Position numbers and translations under genes: made by a program | The notes under the pieces: model-generated | What the model saw: only the letters and a program-made list of their open reading frames with translations | The model's database searches: none | Told to the model about the DNA's origin: nothing | From: JAJTFA01 sp044351265 | Lineage (GTDB): Bacteria; Bacteroidota; Bacteroidia; UKL13-3 | Reading direction: 5' to 3' | Assembly (NCBI GenBank): GCA_044351265.1 | Contig: JBILGC010000003.1 | Coordinates: 1 to 64,000, forward strand | DNA: 64,000 bases | Part shown: positions 26,257-34,191 of the stretch, piece after piece | Position numbering within the stretch: position 1 is the first letter of the stretch | How the letters are laid out: the number at the start of each line of letters is the position of its first letter

Positions 26257-26308
26257 CTGAATACTTATTAAATTAATTTTAATATCTCCGCATCATCTTC
26301 TTCTTATG

Positions 26309-27571
26309 CTAAGCAAAATAATTTTTCAAAACCCGTCCGATATTCCAAACCTCTTCAAAGGTATTATACATTGGCACCGGACTCATTCTAATTACATCCG
26401 GTTCGCGCCAATCGGGCAATACATTGTGTTCTACAAAATAGTCAAACAATTTTTTGCCGTTTTGTTTTACAATAATAGATAACTGGCAACCTCTTTCTGC
26501 CGGATTAGTTGGTGTGATAATCGTTATATGATCGCTAAAATCTTTTAAGATAAACTCTAAATATCCGGTCAATTTTTCACTCTTCCTTCTCAGATTTCCG
26601 ATTCCGGCCTGTGCAAACAATTCAAGTGAAGCGTTGTGAATAGCCATAGGAAATATCTGGGCATTGCTAAGTTGCCAGCCTGCCGCACCTTGCATGGGCT
26701 TAAAGCCTTTTTTCATCTGAAAACGTTCCTTTTCATCATGTCCCCACCAACCGGCAAAACGTATGAGGTCCGGATTGTTTCCGTGACGTTCATGCACAAA
26801 TACACCGCTGGTGCCTCCCGGACCCGAGTTTAAATATTTATAGGTACACCAAACGGCAAAATCAACATTCCAATCATGCAATTGCAAATGCAGATTACCG
26901 GCAGCATGTGCACAATCAAAACCCACATTAGCACCCACCGCATGTGCAGCCTCTGTTATGGTTTTCATATCAAATGCCTGACCCGTGTAGTAATTCACAC
27001 CACCCATCATCACTATAGCCAAATCATCTTTATGTTGGTTTATTTTGGTAATTATATCTTCTGTGCGCAGGGCATATTCTCCATCACGCGGGGTAAGTTC
27101 AATAATGGCATCATCGGGATGAAATCCGTGGAACCTTGCCTGTGTTTCCATGGCGTATTGATCGCTTGGGAAAGCCGATACCTCCATCATAATCTTATAA
27201 CGCGTTTTTGTAGGGCGATAAAAGCTTACCATCATGAGATGCAGATTAGCAGTAAGATTATTCATAACCACGACCTCTGAAGGTTTTGCTCCAACAACAG
27301 TTGCGGCTTTTTCATTTAAAAAATGATGATAATACATCCATGGATTTTTACCTGCAAAGTGACCTTCTACCCCAAGCTCAGCCCAGTCCTTCAGTTCCTG
27401 CTCTATGGCATTCTTCACATTCTTAGGTTGCAAACCCAAAGAGTTTCCGCAGAGATAGGTTATTGGTTTTCCATCTTTTTGTAACAAATGAAATTGACTG
27501 CGAAAATGCGCTAACTGATCTTCTTTATCTAACTGTTGTGCAAACTCATGTGTATTTAGAAATTGTGTCAT
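26309..27571 (-). CDS. kynU: Kynureninase
   Basis: A 420-residue PLP-dependent hydrolase that splits kynurenine or 3-hydroxykynurenine into (3-hydroxy)anthranilate and alanine. Marks: YLCGNSLGLQPKNV near residue 40, VVVMNNLTANLHLMMVSFY, FDCAHAAGNL, and the PLP lysine in WCTYKYLNSGPGG, followed by GWWGHDEKERFQM and the C-terminal DWREPDVIRMSPVPMYN. It lies directly upstream of kmo and downstream of a Glu/Leu-type dehydrogenase. Neither tryptophan dioxygenase nor 3-hydroxyanthranilate dioxygenase is in the window. Confidence 0.96.
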   Translation of the reverse strand: MTQFLNTHEFAQQLDKEDQLAHFRSQFHLLQKDGKPITYLCGNSLGLQPKNVKNAIEQELKDWAELGVEGHFAGKNPWMYYHHFLNEKAATVVGAKPSEVVVMNNLTANLHLMMVSFYRPTKTRYKIMMEVSAFPSDQYAMETQARFHGFHPDDAIIELTPRDGEYALRTEDIITKINQHKDDLAIVMMGGVNYYTGQAFDMKTITEAAHAVGANVGFDCAHAAGNLHLQLHDWNVDFAVWCTYKYLNSGPGGTSGVFVHERHGNNPDLIRFAGWWGHDEKERFQMKKGFKPMQGAAGWQLSNAQIFPMAIHNASLELFAQAGIGNLRRKSEKLTGYLEFILKDFSDHITIITPTNPAERGCQLSIIVKQNGKKLFDYFVEHNVLPDWREPDVIRMSPVPMYNTFEEVWNIGRVLKNYFA

Positions 27572-27587
27572 ATGTTGCTCTATAATT

Positions 27588-27621
27588 TAAATGCTGAACA
27601 TCATTCAACATTCAGCATTTA
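27588..27621 (-). repeat. Perfect 11-bp inverted repeat between kynU and the dehydrogenase gene
   Basis: Arms 27588-27598 and 27611-27621 are exact reverse complements around a 12-nt loop. There is no T run after the hairpin on the minus strand, so it is not a standard terminator. The loop and flanks are rich in ATTCA-like words, as in other intergenic spacers of this window. Confidence 0.5.
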
Positions 27622-27643
27622 CATTCATAATTAAAATACAAAT

Positions 27644-28900
27644 CTACTTCACCAAATTTACCAAACTCATTTCTAATCCCTTCTTTAAAAGACCGGTGCG
27701 CTTTGGATTAAATTGATTTAAGCGCATTAAAGCTTGTCTGATGGTTTTAGATGCGTCTTTAAAAATCTCTTCATCACTCAACTGAAATTCTTCACTCATG
27801 CAGTATGCAAAAACCCTGGCCATACCGCAGTTGGCAATAAAATCAGGGATAACCGCCACCTGATCATCGGCACTGTTGCCTATTGCGCCAAGAAAAATTT
27901 CCTTATCGGCAAAAGGCACATTGGCTCCACAAGAAATAACTTCCAAATCGTTTGCCACCATTGCATCCAATTGCTCTTGAGTGAGCATACGAGATGCTGC
28001 GGCAGGAACAAATATTTCGGCACCTACGCTCCATATTTTTTGGTTAATATCATCATACGGAATAAACTCTAAACCCATTTTTTTGCAGGTATCTTTTGAT
28101 AGTTTATTTCCATCTCGCTCAACAAATAATTGTTTGATTTCTTCTTTTGAAAATCCTTTTGGGTTGATAAATCCACCTTCCCTATCAATAATACCTACGA
28201 TCATTACATTCATTTGAGAGAGATAATATGCAGCTGCAGCAGCTACATTTCCCCAACCCTGAATGATGGCGCGTTTGTAAGCAAAATTTGGCCCCCAAAA
28301 ATCGTAGAAATGGCGGGCAGCTTCTGCCACACCCCAGCCGGTAATCATATCAGCCACCACATATTTCTTGGCTGTATCAGGAGAGAATCGGGCATCATCC
28401 AATACTTTAGAAACACCTTCACGCAGATTATTTATCATGCGTTTTTTACCTTCTTCATTGGGCTGAAAATGGCCAACTGCTGTGCCTTCCTGCGGATGCA
28501 GCAATCCGTACTTTTCGGTAATGGGAATTACTTCATGAATTTCATCTACATTTAAATCTCCACCTGTTCCGTAATATGTTTTCAGCAAAGGCATCACCGC
28601 TTTATACCAGCGCTCCAATACGCCTTTCTTCCGCGGATCGGCCGGATCAAAATTAATGCCTGACTTAGCTCCTCCTATGGGCGGACCCGAAACAGTAAAT
28701 TTTATTTCCATGGTTTTTGCCAAAGAAATTACCTCGTCCTTATTCAATCCCTTACGCATACGTGTGCCACCGCCTGCGCTACCATTGCGTAATGAATTGA
28801 TTACAACCCAACCTTCGGCTTCTGTTTCGCTATCTTTCCATTCAAAAACTATTTCCGGTTGCTTGCTTTCGTACTTCTGAATTAATTTATCAATTTGCAT
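27644..28900 (-). CDS. Glu/Leu/Phe/Val dehydrogenase
   Basis: A 418-residue NAD(P)-dependent amino acid dehydrogenase that interconverts an amino acid and its 2-oxo acid plus ammonium. The substrate domain has GGGTRMRKGL, EIKFTVSGPPIGGAKSGI (catalytic Lys in the segment GGAKSG) and GTGGDLNVDEIHEV; the Rossmann domain has IIQGWGNVAAAAAYYL and IGIIDREGG-like sequence. The Glu/Leu choice cannot be settled by eye. It is encoded upstream of kynU on the same strand, and the two are separated by a hairpin, so cotranscription is uncertain. Confidence 0.9.
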   Translation of the reverse strand: MQIDKLIQKYESKQPEIVFEWKDSETEAEGWVVINSLRNGSAGGGTRMRKGLNKDEVISLAKTMEIKFTVSGPPIGGAKSGINFDPADPRKKGVLERWYKAVMPLLKTYYGTGGDLNVDEIHEVIPITEKYGLLHPQEGTAVGHFQPNEEGKKRMINNLREGVSKVLDDARFSPDTAKKYVVADMITGWGVAEAARHFYDFWGPNFAYKRAIIQGWGNVAAAAAYYLSQMNVMIVGIIDREGGFINPKGFSKEEIKQLFVERDGNKLSKDTCKKMGLEFIPYDDINQKIWSVGAEIFVPAAASRMLTQEQLDAMVANDLEVISCGANVPFADKEIFLGAIGNSADDQVAVIPDFIANCGMARVFAYCMSEEFQLSDEEIFKDASKTIRQALMRLNQFNPKRTGLLKKGLEMSLVNLVK

Positions 28901-28960
28901 AGTAAGGGTATTGTTAAAATTGCGGCAAGATAAGTTCTTATTCTCACCTGAGGAACTGAT

Positions 28961-30040
28961 TTATATCAACGCGGAAAAATCGCCATAAATCGCACCACCT
29001 ATGCTGTTTCTGGATGCTCCGGTAACACTTTTTAAACTGTTATTCAGATTGTTCACCCGCAAGGCCCCAAGTAATGCAAAAATAATGGCCTCTTTATATT
29101 GAATGGTTTGCTCATCAGGGATATGAATTTGGGTAATTTGTTGCTGCTGCACCTGCTCAATAAGATGGGTATTAAACGCTCCGCCTCCGGTAATAAGCAT
29201 TTTTTCCGGTCGATATTTTTCCAATACCCGTTTAATCTGAAAAGCAATATGTGTAGATAGCGTGGTCATCATATTAGTCTCACTGATATCGGAAGCAGAT
29301 TTAACAACCGGCCAGAATACCTCATTGATCCATTCCCGTCCGAGTGACTTTGCTGTTTGAAGGTGATAATAATCCAAGTCATTTAATTTATTTAAGAGTT
29401 CCTCATCTGCCACACCAGCCGCTGCAATTTTACCTTCATTATCATAAGCCAGATTTAACCAGCGTGCCACGCGATTCAGCACAATATTGCAGGGTGCAAT
29501 ATCAAAAGCCTTTATACTCTGCACACTTGTTAGACTTATGTTGGCAATACCACCCAAATTTAAACAGGCATCATAAGCTGAAAAAAGCAACTGATCACCG
29601 ATGGGTACCAAAGGTGCCCCCTGCCCTCCAAGCGCCACATCAGTTGTTCTGAAATCGCATACCACCGGCAAACCGGTAATGGCATTAATGGCTGCGCCAT
29701 CTCCTATCTGTGCAGTGAAACCTGCATCAGGCTGATGGAAAATAGTATGGCCATGAGAACTGATCAGATCAGGCTTGATTTGATGTTTGGCTATAAACTG
29801 ATTGACCAACTGACCCATAAACTTACCATAAAACGCACTTGTTTTAGGATATAAAAAAATGGGTTGCTTATACAATTGGGATAGCCTGATGCGCCATCTC
29901 TCTTCATAAGGAATGGTTTCGGCTACCGGGCAGGCATAACTCCAATAACCATTATCATTGTTCAGTATTACATAAGCAATATCTACTCCATCCATGGAGG
30001 TACCACTCATGATTCCAATAACATGCAATTCGTTTTTCAT
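28961..30040 (-). CDS. anmK: Anhydro-N-acetylmuramic acid kinase
   Basis: A 359-residue sugar kinase that opens and phosphorylates 1,6-anhydro-MurNAc during cell wall recycling, giving MurNAc-6-phosphate. Family marks: GIMSGTSMDGVDIAYV (9-24), SSHGHTIFHQP, TAQIGDGAAINAITGLPVV, DFRTTDVALGGQGAPLVP, NLGGIANIS, AFDIAPCNIVLN and TGGGAFN. The length is typical. A 7-of-8 match to the -7 box lies at 30050-30057 on the minus strand. No MurQ etherase gene is nearby. Confidence 0.95.
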   Translation of the reverse strand: MKNELHVIGIMSGTSMDGVDIAYVILNNDNGYWSYACPVAETIPYEERWRIRLSQLYKQPIFLYPKTSAFYGKFMGQLVNQFIAKHQIKPDLISSHGHTIFHQPDAGFTAQIGDGAAINAITGLPVVCDFRTTDVALGGQGAPLVPIGDQLLFSAYDACLNLGGIANISLTSVQSIKAFDIAPCNIVLNRVARWLNLAYDNEGKIAAAGVADEELLNKLNDLDYYHLQTAKSLGREWINEVFWPVVKSASDISETNMMTTLSTHIAFQIKRVLEKYRPEKMLITGGGAFNTHLIEQVQQQQITQIHIPDEQTIQYKEAIIFALLGALRVNNLNNSLKSVTGASRNSIGGAIYGDFSALI

Positions 30041-30098
30041 GACAATGGGCGAAATTAACTTTTTACATTCATAAACTTTTTACCATATTTGATTGACT

Positions 30099-31379
30099 AT
30101 GAAAACCAACAGAAGATCTTTTTTAAAACATACCGGTGCCGCAGTTATGGGCAGCTTGCTTATACCTACTGAAACGGCTAGAGCAGAATCTTTGGATGTA
30201 TTAAAAAAACCAGCGGTAATTGATGATGAAGCATTTTGGAGCAGTGTAAGGAAACATTTTCCTCTTTCAACCGACTTTGCTTACTTAAATAACGGCACCA
30301 TGGGGCCATCGCCATATTATGTGATAGAAGCAGTAAAAAAAGGCATGATGGATGGTGACCAATATGGCAACTATGGAGGCTGGGAAAACCTGCATGCGAA
30401 ACTCGCAGCTTTTGTTGGTGCAGATGAAAAAGAAATTGCATTAACACATAATGTAACAGATGGAATAAATATTGCCTGCTGGGGATTGCCTCTTAAAAAA
30501 GGCGATGAAGTGATTATGACCACCCATGAGCATGTGGGTAATGCCTATCCATGGCTTAACAGACAACGTTTACACGGTATTGTGATTCGAACGTTTACAC
30601 CTGCGCCAACCGCTGCGGAGACGTTGGAGCGCATTGCTTCTTTAATAAATAAAAAAACACGTGCACTTGCCATACCTCATATCCCGTGCACACAAGGACA
30701 AATTTTGCCTGCCAAAGAAATTTGTAAGCTAGGTAGAGATAATAGATTATTTATTTTTATTGATGGTGCACACGGGCCGGGCATGTTGCCATTGAATTTA
30801 AAAGAGATGGATTGTGATATGTATGCCAGCTGCTGCCACAAGTGGATGCTAGGACCAAAGGGAACGGGATTTTTGTACGTGAAAAAAGATTTTCAGCAAA
30901 CATTACAACCTTATTATGTAGGCGGAGGCAGTGACAATGCCAAATGGAATATGGCTAAAACACCTGTCGAAATGGGCGATTATACCGACTCCGCTCACCG
31001 CTACTATGGCGGCACGCAGTCATCAGGTTTATATAAAGGTGTAGAAGCATCTATTGAATTTATTGAGAGTATTGGGATGACACGTATTCATGAACGCATC
31101 AAGTATTTGGGTAAATACACACAAGACCAATTGTTGGCATTAGGAGATAAAATTGAATTGCTGACACCAACAGAAGAACAATCGAGATGCTCTGTAAATG
31201 GCTTTAGGATTAAAGGGGTAGACTATGCCGCCTTTTATAAGAAAGCTGCAGAAGCCAAAGTGAGAATAAGAATGGTTCCGGAAAACGGATTGAACTCCCT
31301 ACGGGTATCTGCACATATTTACAATCGAAAAGAAGAGATTGATTTATTGATTGAGCTCATAAAAAAAGCCATCGGATGA
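30099..31379 (+). CDS. Tat-exported class V aminotransferase-like PLP enzyme
   Basis: About 426 residues with a twin-arginine signal at the N-terminus (TNRRSFLKHTGAAVMG), so it is probably folded with cofactor and exported to the periplasm. The body is a class V (NifS/isopenicillin-N epimerase-like) fold: FAYLNNGTMGPSP, ALTHNVTDGINIACWGL, the cofactor Asp in IDGAHGPGMLP and the PLP Lys in SCCHKWMLGPKGTGFLYV. The ATG at 30099 is preferred to the TTG two codons earlier. Substrate unknown; cysteine desulfurase, epimerase or lyase activity are all possible. The stop codon lies inside a terminator hairpin. Confidence 0.85.
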   Translation: MKTNRRSFLKHTGAAVMGSLLIPTETARAESLDVLKKPAVIDDEAFWSSVRKHFPLSTDFAYLNNGTMGPSPYYVIEAVKKGMMDGDQYGNYGGWENLHAKLAAFVGADEKEIALTHNVTDGINIACWGLPLKKGDEVIMTTHEHVGNAYPWLNRQRLHGIVIRTFTPAPTAAETLERIASLINKKTRALAIPHIPCTQGQILPAKEICKLGRDNRLFIFIDGAHGPGMLPLNLKEMDCDMYASCCHKWMLGPKGTGFLYVKKDFQQTLQPYYVGGGSDNAKWNMAKTPVEMGDYTDSAHRYYGGTQSSGLYKGVEASIEFIESIGMTRIHERIKYLGKYTQDQLLALGDKIELLTPTEEQSRCSVNGFRIKGVDYAAFYKKAAEAKVRIRMVPENGLNSLRVSAHIYNRKEEIDLLIELIKKAIG

Positions 31380-31390
31380 TGGCTTTTTTT
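31361..31390. terminator. Bidirectional terminator overlapping the aminotransferase stop codon
   Basis: Seven A (31361-31367), stem GCCATC (31368-31373), loop GGAT, stem GATGGC (31378-31383), seven T (31384-31390). The aminotransferase TGA (31377-31379) lies in the loop and second arm. The symmetry serves the convergent lipoprotein gene ending at 31410. Confidence 0.85.
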
Positions 31391-31409
31391 ATTTCGACTT
31401 GAATAATAA

Positions 31410-31874
31410 TTACTTAACCGGCACAAGCGTGGCGATAATATTAAAGACCATTGGTGTACCCATACTGCTGTCAGTGAAAGTTTGCTTAAGCACCAGCTTA
31501 TTATCTGTTAATTCATTTATATCTAAAGCAGTTGAACTCCCCTTTGCAGTCATAGTTAGTACCTTATCACTGTTGGATAATGCCCAGGTTCCGGAAGTAG
31601 AAGAGTCTCCACATGTGATATTTCCTGGATTATCTGTGTAGGTATTACCTGTTTTATTGAAAGTGGTGAAGTCATCTACCTCACAGGAATCTCTAGTCTG
31701 TGGAGTTCCGTTGAAAGAAATAGATTCAACTTCCCAAGATTTAGAGCTTCCTCCTGTTAAAAAATCAGTGGCAGATTTGGGGCTTGAAGACGAATTTGTA
31801 TCATCCTTCTTACAAGCCGTAATTGCAAGAGTTGTGGCGAGTAAGAACATTAAAATTTTATGCATAGTTTTCAT
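31410..31874 (-). CDS. Small lipocalin-like lipoprotein
   Basis: A 154-residue predicted lipoprotein: signal peptide with lipobox AITAC, followed by a Lys/Asp/Ser-rich linker and one beta-rich domain (about 40-154) with WEVESISFNG, a pair of Cys (DSCEVDD and ITCGDSS), and SGTWALSNSDKVLTMTAKG. The pattern of a W-containing start, GTW-SNSDKVL centre and closing beta strand is that of Bacteroidota lipocalin-like lipoproteins. Function unknown; ligand unknown. ATG at 31874 or 31865 could both serve. Confidence 0.75.
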   Translation of the reverse strand: MKTMHKILMFLLATTLAITACKKDDTNSSSSPKSATDFLTGGSSKSWEVESISFNGTPQTRDSCEVDDFTTFNKTGNTYTDNPGNITCGDSSTSGTWALSNSDKVLTMTAKGSSTALDINELTDNKLVLKQTFTDSSMGTPMVFNIIATLVPVK

Positions 31875-31893
31875 ATAGATAATTGATTTTTAA

Positions 31894-32511
31894 TTATGCA
31901 AATTTAGTAAATTTTTTGATGATATTTTCCAATTCATCAAAATCCTTTATGCCCACCATTTCCTCAAGGCTGCCTGTGATCCATATGCCATCTGCATGAG
32001 TTGATTCAAAGGTCGAATAAAGTTCATCCGGGTTTTCAATGCCGCCTATAAAAAGTACAATAAGTTCAGGCAGCAATGCTTTAATTCCACTGAGTTTCTG
32101 AATATCAATTGTTGAGGATATAAAGGCAAACCCGGCACATGCGTTACCGTAGGCCTGCACCTCTTTTTCTAGCTGTTCTTCGCTGAGTGAGGCAGTGTGA
32201 ATACATTTTAAGACAGGCCTGCAAAGTTTAGTAAGTTCATCTGGCAGTAATTGATTATTTACCTCAATCATATCTAACTGCAACAGTTCAGCAATTTGGT
32301 TGATTTCATCAACTGTTTGCTCACCAAATTCACCCACCATAAAAGGGCCGGTAACCCAGTCAATAATTTCTTTGGCTTTTACAGGGGGAATAAAAGATGG
32401 GCTTAATGGATTAAAACAAAATCCTAAATAATCAAACCCTGCGGCAGCACCAAAACGTGCATCCGATAAATTATTTACCGCACTCAATTTAATTTTACAA
32501 ACAAAACTCAT
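31894..32511 (-). CDS. TrpF-like (phosphoribosylanthranilate isomerase-like) barrel lacking catalytic residues
   Basis: A 205-residue beta/alpha-barrel resembling phosphoribosylanthranilate isomerase: FVCKIKLSAVNNLSDARFG at the start, GFDYLGFCFNPLSPSF, FIGGIENPDELYSTF for the phosphate loop, and GIKDFDELENIIKKF at the end. In TrpF the first strand reads K-I-C-G with a general-base Cys; here the equivalent position is Lys8, and the catalytic Asp region reads AFISST. So it is unlikely to be a normal TrpF. The ATG at 32511 is chosen because it places the motif as in TrpF and removes a 20-bp overlap; an ATG at 32544 is also possible. Upstream is an amidohydrolase gene. Confidence 0.65.
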   Translation of the reverse strand: MSFVCKIKLSAVNNLSDARFGAAAGFDYLGFCFNPLSPSFIPPVKAKEIIDWVTGPFMVGEFGEQTVDEINQIAELLQLDMIEVNNQLLPDELTKLCRPVLKCIHTASLSEEQLEKEVQAYGNACAGFAFISSTIDIQKLSGIKALLPELIVLFIGGIENPDELYSTFESTHADGIWITGSLEEMVGIKDFDELENIIKKFTKFA

Positions 32512-32524
32512 CTGTTCATTATGA

Positions 32525-34150
32525 TTACTTAACACGTTTACCATTTAAAAATACAGCAGTCGGCATCAGCATTCTGATATCTTCCAGTTTATGCTTTAAC
32601 AAATCTTTATCAACCATTATAAAATCCGCCAACTTGCCTTTCTCCAGTGAGCCTTTTAAATGTTCCTCAATAGCAGCCTTTGCTGCCCAGATGGTCATTC
32701 CGCGCAATGCATTCTCTCTGCTTAGTGCATTTTCAATCTGAAAACCTCCGGCCGGAAATTGTTTTGCGTCCATGCGTGCTACGGCTGCATAAAAAGTATG
32801 AAAAGGATTGGGCGACTCTACTGGAAAATCTGTTCCTAATGGTATCCATCCATTTTGCTTCATGAGTGTTTTTAGTGCATAGGCTCCTTTTAACCGTTCT
32901 TCACCAAGTCGCTCTTTGGCCCAATACATATCGCTGGTGGCATGTGTTGGCTGCACAGAAGGAATAATTCCGTAACTGCCAAACAAATCAAAATCATTGC
33001 TATTTACAACCTGAGCGTGTTCTATGCGCCAGCGCCTTTTCTTATCTCCATTTAAATATTTACCATACAATTGAAGAATAAACCGATTGGCTGAATCACC
33101 AATGCAGTGGGTATTGAGCTGATATGGAGATTGACTGATGCGTTTTACATATTCCTCCATCTTTTGATGTGAGGTTAGGATGAGACCATGATGACCGGGC
33201 TGATCAGCATATGGATGCATGAGGCAAGCACCACGTGAACCCAATGCGCCATCGGCATACATTTTAAATGAAGAAACATTGAGCCTTTCATTATTGATAG
33301 GCTTACGAGCCAGCCATTCGTCTACCTGATTATCATTGGCACTAATCATAGCATATATGCGCATGTGCAATAAGCCGGCCTGTTGAAGTGAATCAATGAT
33401 GTAAATGATTTCAGATGGCAATCCTGCATCGCATACACCGGTTAAACCATATTGAAAGCAAACCTCTTGTGCAAGCAACAAAGAACGAATGATACTTTCC
33501 TTGTCTGGTTTAGGCAATTTATCTTCTACCAGATCAACTGCATTGTCTATTAACACACCAGTAAGTACCTTGTTTTTCTTTAGCAATTCACCTCCGGAAA
33601 CATGTGTGTTTAAGTCGATACCCGCCAGTTGTAATGCTTTGTTATTGGCAATAGCTGCATGGCCATCAACCCTTTTCAGCAATACGGGAATAGAAGGAAA
33701 TAACTCATTAAGTAAGCTGTTATCCGGATATTCCTTTACCATCCAATCATTTTGGTCCCAACCTCTACCCATAAGTAAAGTAAGTTGATTATTGGCAGCA
33801 AACGTTTTGCATTTTTCCAACACCTCCTGCCAACTATTGGTACCCGTTAAATCAACTTTTTGGGCTTGTGCACCCAATCCGTAAAAATGTGAATGTGCAT
33901 CTATTAAACCCGGGTAGATAAATTTACCTGTGGCTTCAATAATGGTATCTGCCTGATAATTATCTAGGAGCTTACTGCTGCCAATTTCCAGAATTTTTCC
34001 ATGATCAATTACCATTATCTCTGCAGTGTTCATAGCTGAATCAATGGTATTTATTACCCCTCCTTTTACGATCATATCAGCATGCTTCTTGTTACTGCAT
34101 GAAGCTAGAACAATGAGTAGGCCAAATACAAACAGCGCATATTTATTCAT
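32525..34150 (-). CDS. YtcJ-like amidohydrolase lipoprotein
   Basis: About 541 residues: signal peptide with lipobox VLASC (lipidated Cys about residue 18), then a metal-dependent amidohydrolase of the amidohydrolase-3/YtcJ type. Marks are MIVKGGVINTIDSAM, YPGLIDAHSHFYGLG (first metal ligands HxH), DGHAAIANNKAL, MYADGALGSRGACLMHPYADQPG, LNTHCIGDSANR, RIEHAQVV and LGTDFPVESPNP (Asp ligand). It probably hydrolyses an amide or formamide outside the cytoplasm. The ATG at 34150 is chosen because the signal peptide begins there; the longer frame adds 11 residues. The TrpF-like gene starts 13 nt after its stop. Confidence 0.88.
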   Translation of the reverse strand: MNKYALFVFGLLIVLASCSNKKHADMIVKGGVINTIDSAMNTAEIMVIDHGKILEIGSSKLLDNYQADTIIEATGKFIYPGLIDAHSHFYGLGAQAQKVDLTGTNSWQEVLEKCKTFAANNQLTLLMGRGWDQNDWMVKEYPDNSLLNELFPSIPVLLKRVDGHAAIANNKALQLAGIDLNTHVSGGELLKKNKVLTGVLIDNAVDLVEDKLPKPDKESIIRSLLLAQEVCFQYGLTGVCDAGLPSEIIYIIDSLQQAGLLHMRIYAMISANDNQVDEWLARKPINNERLNVSSFKMYADGALGSRGACLMHPYADQPGHHGLILTSHQKMEEYVKRISQSPYQLNTHCIGDSANRFILQLYGKYLNGDKKRRWRIEHAQVVNSNDFDLFGSYGIIPSVQPTHATSDMYWAKERLGEERLKGAYALKTLMKQNGWIPLGTDFPVESPNPFHTFYAAVARMDAKQFPAGGFQIENALSRENALRGMTIWAAKAAIEEHLKGSLEKGKLADFIMVDKDLLKHKLEDIRMLMPTAVFLNGKRVK

Positions 34151-34167
34151 TTCAATTAAACCTTTCA

Positions 34168-34175
34168 TACCTTTG
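34168..34175 (+). promoter_or_regulatory. Candidate -7 box for the DUF4421 gene
   Basis: TACCTTTG, a full match to TAnnTTTG, 16 nt before the GTG start at 34192. No -33 TTTG at the usual spacing. The 41-nt gap to the divergent amidohydrolase gene leaves little room for other control elements. Confidence 0.35.
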
Positions 34176-34191
34176 CTTATCATAAAAAGCC

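Noticed and set aside
34151..34183. Extended start of the amidohydrolase
   Set aside because: The signal peptide and lipobox begin at the ATG at 34150, and an extra 11 residues would disturb it.
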